64,000 nucleotides of DNA from a bacterium (GTDB lineage: Bacteria > CLD3 > SB21). Below, piece after piece: positions 1 to 9,496 of the stretch. How positions within the stretch are numbered: the stretch's first letter is position 1; each line of letters opens with the position of its first letter. The notes below the pieces were generated by a model that saw only the letters and a program-made list of their open reading frames with translations, did no database searches and was not told where the DNA came from. The position numbers and the translations under genes were made by a program. The stretch is taken from positions 1 to 64,000 of the forward strand of contig JAIBAF010000005.1 in NCBI GenBank assembly GCA_019695335.1. Direction: 5' to 3'.

Positions 1-2
1 TC

Positions 3-3000
3 GTCGGCGCCGGAGATTCCGTGAAAAGAAACCTGCAAATTACGAATAATGGAACCAGTAATCTGGATTGGAATATCCGGATGAATTTTCAATACGGCCA
101 AACAAGAGCCGCCAAACCGCTACATCAATATCGTTCATCGACATTTTACAGTGGCGTGCGCGTCTCGTCAACGGCTCCGAGAGCTTTCCAAAAAGCAATT
201 ACACCAACATCAGGTCCGACCAAACTTGCTCTGGCGCGTGCAAATTCAGCCGCAGCCAATGGCAATGAGCGAATTCTTGTCATCCAGGAAACCGATGCGT
301 GGGGAGTTAATATAGGCGATTTCATTATTAATAATCTTGGAATCACGCCAACGGTGATTAATTCGAGCCAAATAGCCGAAACTGATTTCTTTCAATACGA
401 TTTGATCGTAACGGCCGGCGATGAAGATAATACGTATTACACTGAACTTTCGAATAATGTTTCAAAATTTGAAGCTTACGTTATTGCCGGAGGTGTTGTT
501 CAGTATCAATTGGCTACACAAGGTGATAATGTTACTATTGTCGGAGGTGTTCAAGTCATTCATAGCTACGCTGAAAATGTGAATCGGGTTTTAATACCTG
601 AACATCCGATTGTTTCCGGACTGGATTCATTATTAAATGGCAACAGTGCCAACCATTGTTACTTAACAAACCTTCCGGGAAATGCCAAAGTAATAGTTGA
701 AACGGCCGATAGCCGATTGCCTACACTTGTGGAATATTCTTTCGGCGCCGGCTCAGTCGTAGCGACTGGCATGACATGGGAATACTTGTATATCAATGGT
801 TACAATTCAGGCCCGATGATGGGTCTGGCTTTAGAATATTCATTGACGCTCGGCGGTGCGTGGCTGCGTGCCAATCCGATCAGTGGATCGATTGCGGCCA
901 GTGGCAATCAACAAACGACCATTACGATCGACGCATCGAGGCTTTATCCTGGCGATTATGAAGCGGCGGTTGAAATCGTCAACAATGATGTCGATCCGGA
1001 AGATACGGTTTTTGTCGTTCCCGTGACGCTCACCGTGCTTCCGCCGAATATGTCGGCATCGCCCGATACATTTGCCAATATTCAGTATGGCTTGGGCGAT
1101 TCGACGACCGTGACGCTGACAGTTGGCAACATAGGCGGACAAGGTCGTCTGTTGTGGAGCGCGTCAGTAGTGAGTTCGTCCGGCATTCCAGTTAAATTTA
1201 TCCCAGCGTCAGGTAATCTCGTTCAAAACGGAACCGAGCCGGTATTAATTCGCCTGATGCCAACGTTCGTAGCTGGTACATACGACATTACTATTAAAGT
1301 GAGTGGCAACGATCCGGCAAATCCGAATGAAGAGATTCTGATTCAAGCTACAGTTTTGCCGCCGGATGTCAATGTTACTAGCGAATCGATAGTTAAGAAA
1401 GTTGAAAAGAATAAAACCGGTTCGAGCACGTTGACGATCAGTAATACGAATGCCGGCAAGCTATTTTGGAATATGTCCATTCAAAGCGATGTACCGGAAG
1501 AACCAACGATCCAGGTAAATCGCAGTTTGAAAAAAGGGAACAATGGTAAACAATCCTTATTAAGTAAAGCATCGCACAAATCGTCATCGTTCTCACAGTT
1601 GTCATCCTCGCAAGCTTTCGATTTTATTCCGGGTACATTTGATTCACTCATGTTATCAGAAACGTATCTGACATGTATGACGGTCGATCCTGCAACCGGA
1701 CTGATTTATGCGCAAGAAAATGGCGGCTATGCGTTTTTTCAGTACGATCCGTCGACCAATGAATGGACTCAGCTAGAAGATTGTCCTATTTACAGTGGCA
1801 ACAACGGCGGTGCTGTCGTCTTGAATGGCAAAGTTTATACAACTTATACAAGTGGTAGTGGTGGCAGTAAAGCATTCCGTGAAAAAGCTTTTGATGCTTT
1901 TGGTGAAGGTCCTCCACCCGCTTCGGGCATAGGAATTTACGATATCGATTCCGATACATGGACGACGATGGACTCACCGACGTATTCAGGGCTGATCGAA
2001 ACTTTCGGCGGTAAGATTTATCTGGCTGACACATATCTTTTTGTGAGCTATGATCCGATGACACTTCAATGGGATACTTTACCACATCCCGGAGAATTGG
2101 ACCCATTATTTTATGACGAAAACACTTGGGGTGGATTGAGATATTATAATGGCTATTTGTATGACCTTGCTGGTAATGGCGATACATCCTTTGCCAAATT
2201 TGATCTTGCAACGGAAGAATGGACGCAGTTGCCTGCGCCGCCGCGCGGAACCGTACTTGGAACTGCGATCGATCCAGTCAATCACACGTTCTATGCGGTC
2301 GGCAATTATGAAGATGCAGGCGACTCAAGTCTTTTTGCATTTAATTTGAATACTGAACAATGGAGCGTTATCGGAGGCCTGCCTTTCAGCTATATCGATG
2401 ATATGGGCATGGCGTACGTGCCGAGCGGTGATTATCGAGGATTGTATCTTATCGAAGGCGAAGCCGGTTATGGTTTCGTTCGTTATAATACAACTGCCGG
2501 TATGGGCTGGCTGACCGCCAGTGCATATTCAGGAACAATCAACGGTAATAGTTCGGGCAATGTAACGCTGAATTTTATGCCGGATACGCTGGATATTGGC
2601 GATTATACGGCGAATATTTTCATTACGAGCAACGATGCCGACGAGCCGTTGATTACAATTCCGGTGACCATGCAGGTTCGTGCCGACGTTTCAGGTCCTG
2701 TAACGGGCATCAGTTTCTTCCAGGATAAATATCTTTCGCAATATATCGATGTAATCGCAACCGGCAATGAACCTTTGAGCGGGTCACCCGTCATCAAAGT
2801 CACGAAACCTAATGCGTCGCAGGAAACCCTAACGACGGTTACGGTCGATGCCGCTAAACGAGTCTACTACGGCCACTTTAAATTCGATGCGTCTGGCAAT
2901 TATTCTTTTACCGTAACATCGACGGATACGGCCAGCAATTCTAAAGACAGTGTCCGTACTCTGTCGGCAGTTCTGGCCAAGGTCGGCAGCAATGCTTCTC

Positions 3001-3656
3001 TGGCGAGCACAGACGGCGTGGCGATTATGAAAATTGCCGATAATACGATGAAATCGGATGCCTATCTGACCATTGCCGCTGAAGGCGCAGATCTTTATTC
3101 ATCCGAAGGAATTTATTCCTTATCTGAGGCGTATACGTTTGGACCGCTGGGTATGGATTTGAATGCGTCAGCCACGATCACGTTTGATTATAGCAAATTG
3201 AGCGGCGTGGACGAAAATCATTTGACGATTTATCGCCGTACGGAAAACGGTCTTGAAATGATGAAAACCATTGTGAACAAAGTCAGCAAAACAGCTACGA
3301 CTACGACCATGAAAATGGGCAAATACCAATTGTTCTACAATGGGGACGTTGTGTCGGAATTCGAAGGAGCATTACCGAAGGAATTTGCGTTATTCCAAAA
3401 CTATCCAAATCCGTTTAACCCGACGACAACGATCCGATATGCTTTACCACGGGAAACGAAAGTGGTTGTCACGGTTTACAACATCCTTGGCCAGGAAGTA
3501 AAAACGCTGGTCAACGAAATTCAGGCCGGTGGCGTGAAGAGTGTGTTGTGGGACGGTAAGAATAATGCCGGACAGGCTGTAAGCTCAGGAATTTATTTGT
3601 ACCGAATTCAAACCAAAGAATTCACCAGCACACGTAAGATGCTGTTCGTGAAGTAA
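3..3656 (+). CDS. Giant secreted multidomain protein with C-terminal sorting domain (5' end outside window)
   Basis: The reading frame is open to the left edge. The codons before the first possible start (GTG at 21) read VGAGDSVKRNLQITNNGTSNLDW, a normal beta-sandwich repeat motif, so the gene very probably begins upstream. Order of parts: a truncated immunoglobulin-like repeat; a region at about bases 270-850 resembling a class I glutamine-amidotransferase-like fold (ERILVIQETDAWG, later FGAGSVVATGMTWEY); two or three 'NNDVDPEDT...VPVTLTV' type beta-sandwich repeats; a Kelch-like propeller at about 1620-2480 (YDPSTNEWTQL, YDIDSDTWTTM, FDLATEEWTQLPAPP); another sandwich repeat; and a C-terminal sorting domain (FALFQNYPNPFNPTTTIRY ... 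WDGKNNAGQ ... SSGIYLYR). The last part is the type IX secretion signal class, so the product is predicted to cross the outer membrane. Its substrate or binding partner is unknown. It is followed by a terminator, so it ends its transcription unit. Confidence 0.85.
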   Translation, partial: VGAGDSVKRNLQITNNGTSNLDWNIRMNFQYGQTRAAKPLHQYRSSTFYSGVRVSSTAPRAFQKAITPTSGPTKLALARANSAAANGNERILVIQETDAWGVNIGDFIINNLGITPTVINSSQIAETDFFQYDLIVTAGDEDNTYYTELSNNVSKFEAYVIAGGVVQYQLATQGDNVTIVGGVQVIHSYAENVNRVLIPEHPIVSGLDSLLNGNSANHCYLTNLPGNAKVIVETADSRLPTLVEYSFGAGSVVATGMTWEYLYINGYNSGPMMGLALEYSLTLGGAWLRANPISGSIAASGNQQTTITIDASRLYPGDYEAAVEIVNNDVDPEDTVFVVPVTLTVLPPNMSASPDTFANIQYGLGDSTTVTLTVGNIGGQGRLLWSASVVSSSGIPVKFIPASGNLVQNGTEPVLIRLMPTFVAGTYDITIKVSGNDPANPNEEILIQATVLPPDVNVTSESIVKKVEKNKTGSSTLTISNTNAGKLFWNMSIQSDVPEEPTIQVNRSLKKGNNGKQSLLSKASHKSSSFSQLSSSQAFDFIPGTFDSLMLSETYLTCMTVDPATGLIYAQENGGYAFFQYDPSTNEWTQLEDCPIYSGNNGGAVVLNGKVYTTYTSGSGGSKAFREKAFDAFGEGPPPASGIGIYDIDSDTWTTMDSPTYSGLIETFGGKIYLADTYLFVSYDPMTLQWDTLPHPGELDPLFYDENTWGGLRYYNGYLYDLAGNGDTSFAKFDLATEEWTQLPAPPRGTVLGTAIDPVNHTFYAVGNYEDAGDSSLFAFNLNTEQWSVIGGLPFSYIDDMGMAYVPSGDYRGLYLIEGEAGYGFVRYNTTAGMGWLTASAYSGTINGNSSGNVTLNFMPDTLDIGDYTANIFITSNDADEPLITIPVTMQVRADVSGPVTGISFFQDKYLSQYIDVIATGNEPLSGSPVIKVTKPNASQETLTTVTVDAAKRVYYGHFKFDASGNYSFTVTSTDTASNSKDSVRTLSAVLAKVGSNASLASTDGVAIMKIADNTMKSDAYLTIAAEGADLYSSEGIYSLSEAYTFGPLGMDLNASATITFDYSKLSGVDENHLTIYRRTENGLEMMKTIVNKVSKTATTTTMKMGKYQLFYNGDVVSEFEGALPKEFALFQNYPNPFNPTTTIRYALPRETKVVVTVYNILGQEVKTLVNEIQAGGVKSVLWDGKNNAGQAVSSGIYLYRIQTKEFTSTRKMLFVK

Positions 3657-3681
3657 ATTCTGACGTAATAGAACAGAAATT

Positions 3682-3715
3682 AAAACCCTGTTGGATAATT
3701 CCAGCAGGGTTTTTT
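3682..3715 (+). terminator. Rho-independent terminator after the giant secreted protein
   Basis: AAACCCTGTTGGA pairs with TCCAGCAGGGTTT (one G-T pair) around a short loop and runs directly into TTTTTT. It lies 25 bases after the stop codon. Confidence 0.9.
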
Positions 3716-3742
3716 ATTGTGTTCAAAAAAGTTTATATTGAT

Positions 3743-3759
3743 AAATGTAATTTACATTT
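3743..3759. repeat. Perfect 8-1-8 inverted repeat upstream of the small charged-protein gene
   Basis: AAATGTAA-T-TTACATTT is a perfect palindrome 25 bases before the ATG at 3784. It is too AT-rich and lacks a T-run to be a terminator; an operator for the downstream gene is possible but untested. Confidence 0.4.
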
Positions 3760-3783
3760 TTCCTTGTACAAATTTAGAAATCT

Positions 3784-4050
3784 ATGAGCAAAAAAAAGCG
3801 TCGGTTAACTCCAGAAGAATTACAAGAAAGCATTAATATTTTTGAAGGCCTTAAAAAGCTTGCAAAAATTCATCCGAAATTTAAACCCGTACTTGCCGAA
3901 GTGCAGGCTTCGTTTGACGCAATGAAAAAATCGCAAGCCAAAGAAAAGCAAGCAAAGATTGCGGCTGATGAAGCCCATAAGCAAACGGAAGCTGCCGCAA
4001 AAGTTTATTATGATTTATTGTATAAATCCAAGCTTCAAGCCAAGGCTTAA
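3784..4050 (+). CDS. Small lysine/alanine-rich helical protein, function unknown
   Basis: 88 codons starting with ATG. I do not recognise a family. The N-terminal part (MSKKKRRLTPEELQESINIF) is basic, followed by a segment (FEGLKKLAKIHPKFKPVLAE) and a C-terminal half made almost only of K, A, E and Q (MKKSQAKEKQAKIAADEAHK), which should form one long charged helix or coiled coil. There is no signal peptide or membrane segment, so it is probably cytoplasmic. It stands alone between a terminator and the convergent M61 peptidase pair, whose last stop is only 25 bases away on the other strand. No competing long frame is more plausible here, and the codon use looks normal, so I accept it as a real gene, but with moderate confidence. 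Confidence 0.65.
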   Translation: MSKKKRRLTPEELQESINIFEGLKKLAKIHPKFKPVLAEVQASFDAMKKSQAKEKQAKIAADEAHKQTEAAAKVYYDLLYKSKLQAKA

Positions 4051-4075
4051 TTTGTAACAGCATTGTAGTCCGCAC

Positions 4076-5884
4076 TTAGCGATTGGATAACCACAGTTTA
4101 CGAAATTCAAGCTGCTCCTTAGATGGATTTTCCATCGACTCGAGTTTATGCGTTACGATGATCTCTTTCTTACCGGCTTTGGCTGTGAGCACTTTTTCCT
4201 GATCGCCGCGTTTAATGAAAATCGAAAACGTACTGTCGATTTGAATACTGTTGACTAACTGGATGACGTTTTGTACTAATGGCACTGCTTCCTGATCTTG
4301 ATATTTGACCTTAAGCATAACATCGCCATCATGAACTCCCAGTTCCCGATTGATGGCATGCGTCGTGTCGACTTGAATAAAAACAACCTGATTGTCGCCA
4401 TTAACGGTCAGCGCATACTTTCCGGTATCGGCTTTGTATTGTCCTGTACGGATTTCTGCATTGTAGTTGAAGCCGCCTTTTGCCAAATATTCTTTAAGCG
4501 GCAAGGGTTCAGCTTTTTTTACATAACGTTCAAAAAAATCGGTGATTTCAGGATACGTCATAGCAACAAATTCGTCAAAGAAATTTTTTTCCGAGAAAGT
4601 CTTTTTCGGTCCGTATTTTTTCGACAATTGCTTGATAATTTCTCGCAGCCCTGTTTTGCCTTTGGACAGTTCAAGCAGTTTCATGTCGAGAATCATAGCC
4701 GTCAAAGCGCCTTTATAATAGATATTCTGATATTGGCTGTTTAGTTCTCCGAAAGATCCGAGGCTCAATTCCTGAAGGCTGACGTCCTTGCGAAATCCGT
4801 CACTGATTTTGAGTTTTTGAGTAATCACTCCAAGGAACTGTTGTTCATTGATCAATCCACCACACACGCGCATCATCATTTGTGCCCATTCGGTAGCGCC
4901 TTCATACAGCCAGAGATGCTGCGATGGTACGGGGGTCTCAAAATTGTATGGTTCAATCACTTCGCTGTGAATATTGAGCGGCGTGACAATGTGGAAAAAT
5001 TCATGCGCAGCAAAAGCGGTCATCAGCGGTGCTACTTGGGATATCGGGTTTTCCTGCATATAAAAATAGCTGGAATAATTATGTTCCAATGCGCCGACAA
5101 CCGGTCCGGTGTTTTTTCGGAAATGGAATAAAAAGACAAACCGATTGACTGGAAGTCCGTTCAGGAATTTGTCGGCCGATTCGATGATCCCCTTGATATA
5201 GGTTAAAACACTATCGGCTTGAATAATATCATGCTCGGAATAGCAATATACATCGATGCGCGCGCCCCGGATTTTGAGGCTGGCCTCTGTGAGTTTGCCG
5301 AGCAAAACCGGAGAATCGACTAAATGATCAAATGAATCGGCGTAGTAGACACCTTTTTTTTCCGGTAACGCCGTAGCGATTTTCCATTCTTTGGGATAAC
5401 GGAAAGTTATCTGCATCGGATTGATTTGGTAGCCCTTAAAATATCCGACTACCATTTGTGAGTTAATCACGGCATTGTCGCGTTCGATATTGGTTCCGCC
5501 CATCGGACCGATCAGATGTTCCTGAATAGCCGTGTCATACGTGTCTTCAACACGATATGAAACTTTGGCCAGTTGTTTGGAATTACGAATAAGGTATTGG
5601 TTGGTCGATGCACGGGATACCGGCAGTTCACTACCGGAGGCCGTGTAAGCTTTGAAGCTTCCGACAAATCTTCCTGCATCGGCGACCGCATACATACCGG
5701 GTGACGTGGCGATGAACTGATACACGATCGAATCGGATGTGACGCCGTTGACAGTCATCGTGACATTAAAAGAATCGGATTCGATCTTCGTAACGTCAAT
5801 TTCATACTTCAATTCCAATTTGGAATTGCCTGCATTGGCCGTTACTGCCAAACACAACATTAAAAGTGCGAAAAGTGGTTTCAT
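4076..5884 (-). CDS. Secreted M61-family (glycyl-aminopeptidase-like) metallopeptidase, copy 2
   Basis: 602 aa with a signal peptide (MKPLFALLMLCLAVTANAG). The zinc site reads HEFFH (His294, Glu295, His298) followed by WLYEGATEW, whose Glu328 is the expected third ligand; this is the M61 layout, with an N-terminal beta domain, a catalytic domain and a C-terminal PDZ-like part (GVHDGDVMLKVKY). The longest frame starts at 5935, but that start would overlap the upstream gene; ATG at 5884 has AAGG at a good distance and puts the signal peptide at the very N-terminus. It lies 29 bases after its paralogue (5914-7722), with which it shares length and most motifs, so the two are a tandem duplication in one operon. 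Predicted to act in the periplasm or outside the cell on peptides; substrate preference cannot be read from sequence. Confidence 0.88.
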   Translation of the reverse strand: MKPLFALLMLCLAVTANAGNSKLELKYEIDVTKIESDSFNVTMTVNGVTSDSIVYQFIATSPGMYAVADAGRFVGSFKAYTASGSELPVSRASTNQYLIRNSKQLAKVSYRVEDTYDTAIQEHLIGPMGGTNIERDNAVINSQMVVGYFKGYQINPMQITFRYPKEWKIATALPEKKGVYYADSFDHLVDSPVLLGKLTEASLKIRGARIDVYCYSEHDIIQADSVLTYIKGIIESADKFLNGLPVNRFVFLFHFRKNTGPVVGALEHNYSSYFYMQENPISQVAPLMTAFAAHEFFHIVTPLNIHSEVIEPYNFETPVPSQHLWLYEGATEWAQMMMRVCGGLINEQQFLGVITQKLKISDGFRKDVSLQELSLGSFGELNSQYQNIYYKGALTAMILDMKLLELSKGKTGLREIIKQLSKKYGPKKTFSEKNFFDEFVAMTYPEITDFFERYVKKAEPLPLKEYLAKGGFNYNAEIRTGQYKADTGKYALTVNGDNQVVFIQVDTTHAINRELGVHDGDVMLKVKYQDQEAVPLVQNVIQLVNSIQIDSTFSIFIKRGDQEKVLTAKAGKKEIIVTHKLESMENPSKEQLEFRKLWLSNR

Positions 5885-5913
5885 AGTTTTTGCCTTGTTA
5901 CGGATGAAAAAAA

Positions 5914-7722
5914 TTATTGATTGGTCAACCACCATTTTCTGAATTGTTCTTGTTCCTTAGTCAGAGTAACCATTGGAATAATTTTATGCGTCTCGATGAT
6001 TTCACGCCGTCCGACGTTCGCTTCGAGTTTCACTTCTTTATTGTCTCGTTTAACGATCCAGGCAAAAGGATCACCGATATGCATCGATGACATTAAGGTC
6101 GAGAATCGCGCGTCGAGGATACTAACTTCAGTGCCGTTGTACGCGATTCTTAACATGACATCGCCGTCCTTCAGACCGGACTGCATGTTGACGCTATCGG
6201 TTGGATCAACGTTGCGTACGACGATCTGATTATTATAAGCGCCGAAATCAAATTTACCGCGTGAAGTTACAAAAACACCCGATTTCTGCGACGGGATGTA
6301 TTCGTACCCTGCTTTGGCCAAATATTCTTTTACGGGCAAAGGTTTCGAACCTTTAATGTATTGATCGATATAATCGCGAATTTCCGGGTAAGTCATTTCA
6401 ACAAAAATATCAAAAAATTGGCTTTCGGGAAAAGCCTTTTTAGGTCCGTATTTTTTGGCGAGCGTATTGACTATATCGCGTAATCCTTTTTTTCCTTTGG
6501 ACAATTCCAGTAACCGCATATCAAGAAACATTGCCGTGAGTGCGCCTTTGTCGTAAATATTCTGATATTGATCGACATACTTTTCAAAACTTCCAAGACT
6601 GAGTTCAACGAGACTTAAATCAGGATCGTACTGATCGTTATTTTGAAGTTTCAGTGAAATTTGATTCATGAGCTCCGTGTCGGACATTTGTCCGCTACGC
6701 ACTTGCATAAAGTCGCTCGCCCATTCCGTCGTGCCTTCGTACAGCCATAAATGTTGGGAAGCGACGGGCTTGATGTAATTGAATTCTTCAATGATTTCAC
6801 TATGGATATTGAGCGGTGTTACGATATGGAAAAACTCGTGAGCCGCAATGCTCACGACGCCCGGGGCTGTTTTTTGCGGGTCGCCTTCGGGAATTACGTA
6901 CAAAGAAGCATAGCTGTGTTCCCATGCTCCAAAAACAGGACCAGGATTAGCCCGAAAATGGAAAAGGAAAGTATAACGCTTGACGGGCAAGCCTTTGAGG
7001 AATTGATCGGCGGCCATGATCATTTTCTTCATCTCAGGAACCAGATCGTCCGCTTTGATTTTATCATTTTCCGAGTAGCTGTAGATGTCGACTTTTGTGC
7101 CTCCAACTTTCATCTCGGCATGGGTTAGTTTACCGAGCAGCGTCGGTGAATCGACTAAACGATCAAACGTATCGGCTACGTATTCGTTTTTGTTCATATC
7201 CAGCGCGCTGCCGACAGTCCAGTCTTTTGGATATTCGAAACTGATGCGGATAGGATTAGACTGATGTCCGTGAAAGTACCCACACACCATTTGCCCATTG
7301 ACGACGGCATTGTCTTTCTCAAGATTAGAACCGGCCATAACGTAAATAGGAAATTCCTTAATCATGGTATCATAAGTGTCTTCGACCTGGTACGTGAGCT
7401 TAGCTAATGAACGGGCATTATAAATCGCATATTGATTCGTTCCGCGTCGTTCGACTTTCAGCGGTTTGTTGGCCGCATCGAATGCACGAAAACTACCCAC
7501 GAAACGGCCAACATCCATAATTTGGTAAGTGCCGGGCGCCGTAGAAGCAAATTGAAAAACCGTCGTGTCGCTTTTAAAACCACTGACGTCGAGCGTCACA
7601 TAAAACGAGTCGGTCTCGGTCCTCGTCATGTTGATGTGGTAGTGAATTGATAATCCGTTGTTGCCGGCGAATGCGGACATGGTCAATAGCCACGTGGCCA
7701 TAAGTCCAATCAAACGAGCCAT
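5914..7722 (-). CDS. Secreted M61-family metallopeptidase, copy 1
   Basis: 602 aa, with signal peptide MARLIGLMATWLLTMSAFAG and a strong ribosome binding site (AAGGAAAGATGCT before ATG). The zinc motif is HEFFH (His295/His299) followed by WLYEGTTEW; a PDZ-like domain follows (SGLKDGDVMLRIAYN). It is the first gene of a two-gene minus-strand operon with the 4076-5884 copy. Both lengths are identical and all motif blocks align, yet the sequences have diverged in the region after the active site, so the duplication is not recent and the copies may differ in specificity. The neighbouring plus-strand genes are two sodium-coupled amino-acid transporters, which would fit peptide scavenging (inference). 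Confidence 0.88.
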   Translation of the reverse strand: MARLIGLMATWLLTMSAFAGNNGLSIHYHINMTRTETDSFYVTLDVSGFKSDTTVFQFASTAPGTYQIMDVGRFVGSFRAFDAANKPLKVERRGTNQYAIYNARSLAKLTYQVEDTYDTMIKEFPIYVMAGSNLEKDNAVVNGQMVCGYFHGHQSNPIRISFEYPKDWTVGSALDMNKNEYVADTFDRLVDSPTLLGKLTHAEMKVGGTKVDIYSYSENDKIKADDLVPEMKKMIMAADQFLKGLPVKRYTFLFHFRANPGPVFGAWEHSYASLYVIPEGDPQKTAPGVVSIAAHEFFHIVTPLNIHSEIIEEFNYIKPVASQHLWLYEGTTEWASDFMQVRSGQMSDTELMNQISLKLQNNDQYDPDLSLVELSLGSFEKYVDQYQNIYDKGALTAMFLDMRLLELSKGKKGLRDIVNTLAKKYGPKKAFPESQFFDIFVEMTYPEIRDYIDQYIKGSKPLPVKEYLAKAGYEYIPSQKSGVFVTSRGKFDFGAYNNQIVVRNVDPTDSVNMQSGLKDGDVMLRIAYNGTEVSILDARFSTLMSSMHIGDPFAWIVKRDNKEVKLEANVGRREIIETHKIIPMVTLTKEQEQFRKWWLTNQ

Positions 7723-8102
7723 AGCATCTTTCCTTTTTAAGTGGTTAAAAATGGTGCGAATCAGCGACAGATCATTAACTATAAATGCGAAAATATTGTT
7801 TCACTTCTGATGGGGTGAATTCGGGTCAATTTTCTTGAGAATGGTAAATTAGGGAAACTTTTCGAAAGCAATACGTAAAACTGGCGAAAACGTTGCGGAA
7901 AATTTTCAAGAATTCCATGATTCGTTTGACTTTTGGAATGAGGATGCGTATACTTAATCCGTTTTTCCAGCAATGCACATCTTTACGATCAGCTATCCCA
8001 CGATAGAAGATTCAAATCTAAAATCCTGACTACTGATCAGGAGTTTATCCCGAGTTGAACCGGATTTTTTCCGTTAGATTTTAACATAAACATGAGGTAC
8101 GT
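7723..8102. other. 380-base intergenic region between divergent peptidase and transporter operons
   Basis: It separates the divergent M61 operon and the NSS transporter. It holds one clear plus-strand sigma70-type promoter (7926-7954) and a small hairpin, TCCTGA/TCAGGA (8024-8029 with 8037-8042), in the leader before the transporter gene. On the minus strand only a poor -10 candidate (TATAGT, complement of 7778-7783) is seen for the peptidases. A 64-codon minus-strand frame (7779-7973) looks accidental. Confidence 0.6.
7926..7954 (+). promoter_or_regulatory. Sigma70-type promoter for the NSS-AGCS transporter operon
   Basis: -35 TTGACT (7926-7931), exactly 17 bases, -10 TATACT (7949-7954). 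The start point would be near 7961, leaving a leader of about 140 bases before ATG 8103. Confidence 0.65.
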
Positions 8103-9473
8103 ATGCGAGGTTCATTTTCGAATCGGATTGGCTTTATTGCTGCGGCAGCAGGGTCGGCGATCGGGCTAGGAAACATTTGGAAATTTCCATACGAAGCCGG
8201 TTCCAACGGTGGGGCGGCTTTCTTAGTGATCTACGTCATCTGTGCGTTCGTTTTATGTTTCCCGATCATGGTTAGTGAAATTGCCATTGGCCGCCGCACT
8301 CAGCTTAATCCCTATGGCGCGTTTGTGATGTTATCAGGGAGTAAAAGTTGGGGCTTCGTCGGTGTGATGGGTGTTCTGTGCGGATTCATGATATTGTCGT
8401 TTTATAATGTGGTTGCCGGCTGGGCATTTGGATATTTTTTGCACATGATCGGAGGCGATTTTGATGTGGCCAAAGATTTTATCGGCTATACCACTGATTT
8501 TTGGGATAATTTGTTTTTTTCGATGACATTCATGTTTGTAACGGCGTTGATTGTTGCGGGCGGTGTTCAGAAAGGCATTGAGAAATGGTCAAAGATCATG
8601 ATGCCAGCGCTCGTTCTGATATTACTTTTTTTGATTGGTTATGCTTTTACGCTTGATAACGCGATGAAAGGTGTAGAGTTTTATTTGGTACCCAATTTCA
8701 GTTTGGTTACCGGCAAGACCGTCTACACGGCATTGTCACAGGCTTTCTTTTCATTATCGCTTGGGATGGGAGCGTTGATCACATACGGTTCTTACATGAA
8801 CAAATCGGAAAATGTCGTCAGTTCAGCAGCAATCGTGACTTTGTCGGATACGACGGTTGCTTTTTTAGCCGGATTAATGATCTTTCCGTTTGTTTACTTT
8901 CAAGGACTACAACCATCGGCAGGCCCCGGCCTCGTGTTTGTCACTTTACCGGGAGTCTTTGAACACATGGGTGCTTTTTGGGGACGTTTCGTCGGAGCCT
9001 CATTTTTCTTGTTGCTTTGTTTTGCCGCATTGACATCAACGATTTCACTGCTGGAAGTTCCGGTAGCTTACATGGTCGATGAAAAAAAATGGCCGCGCAA
9101 ACGTGCAGTTTGGATACTGGCAACTATAATTTTTATTATCGGCCTTCCGAGCATGTTCTCAACCGGTGCGGTTAAATGGTGTACAGAATTCATTAGTTAT
9201 GGCGGATCGACGCATGATTTTCTTTCCGTTGTATCCGATATTTTCAACGATACGTTTTTACCGCTGGGAGGTTTTTTGATTTCAACGTTTGCAGCGTATA
9301 AATGGAAGACAGAAAACTTGTCAGAGGAATTAGCCCAAGGTAATCCGAATTATAAAGGTTCGATAGTAGAAAAATTTCTGAATATGATGGTTATGTTCGT
9401 TTGTCCTTTGATCATCGGTATAGTGTTTGTTATTACGATTCTACAAAAATTTATTGGAATTCAAATTTTTTAA
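8103..9473 (+). CDS. Sodium-dependent amino-acid transporter, NSS (LeuT-like) family
   Basis: 456 aa, the usual length of the short bacterial NSS proteins, with hydrophobic segments along the whole chain (11 or 12 helices expected). The N-terminus has the family hallmark in helix 1: GFIAAAAGSAIGLGNIWKFP then YEAGSNGGAAF, which carries the unwound sodium and substrate site. IAIGRRTQLNPYGAF follows helix 2. GAGG at a normal distance precedes the ATG. It acts in the inner membrane, importing an amino acid or related amine with sodium; the exact substrate cannot be read from sequence. The next gene, 23 bases downstream, is another sodium-coupled amino-acid carrier, so the two probably form one uptake operon ended by the terminator at 10935. 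Confidence 0.92.
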   Translation: MRGSFSNRIGFIAAAAGSAIGLGNIWKFPYEAGSNGGAAFLVIYVICAFVLCFPIMVSEIAIGRRTQLNPYGAFVMLSGSKSWGFVGVMGVLCGFMILSFYNVVAGWAFGYFLHMIGGDFDVAKDFIGYTTDFWDNLFFSMTFMFVTALIVAGGVQKGIEKWSKIMMPALVLILLFLIGYAFTLDNAMKGVEFYLVPNFSLVTGKTVYTALSQAFFSLSLGMGALITYGSYMNKSENVVSSAAIVTLSDTTVAFLAGLMIFPFVYFQGLQPSAGPGLVFVTLPGVFEHMGAFWGRFVGASFFLLLCFAALTSTISLLEVPVAYMVDEKKWPRKRAVWILATIIFIIGLPSMFSTGAVKWCTEFISYGGSTHDFLSVVSDIFNDTFLPLGGFLISTFAAYKWKTENLSEELAQGNPNYKGSIVEKFLNMMVMFVCPLIIGIVFVITILQKFIGIQIF

Positions 9474-9496
9474 TTACTCATATAAGGTAAAACGAA

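Noticed and set aside
3738-3766. Promoter for the small charged-protein gene based on TTGATA (3738-3743)
   Set aside because: At 17 bases downstream the sequence is TCCTTG, which does not resemble a -10 box.
7779-7973. 64-codon minus-strand open frame between the peptidase and transporter operons
   Set aside because: It overlaps the clear plus-strand promoter at 7926-7954, has no recognisable motif and its composition does not look coding.
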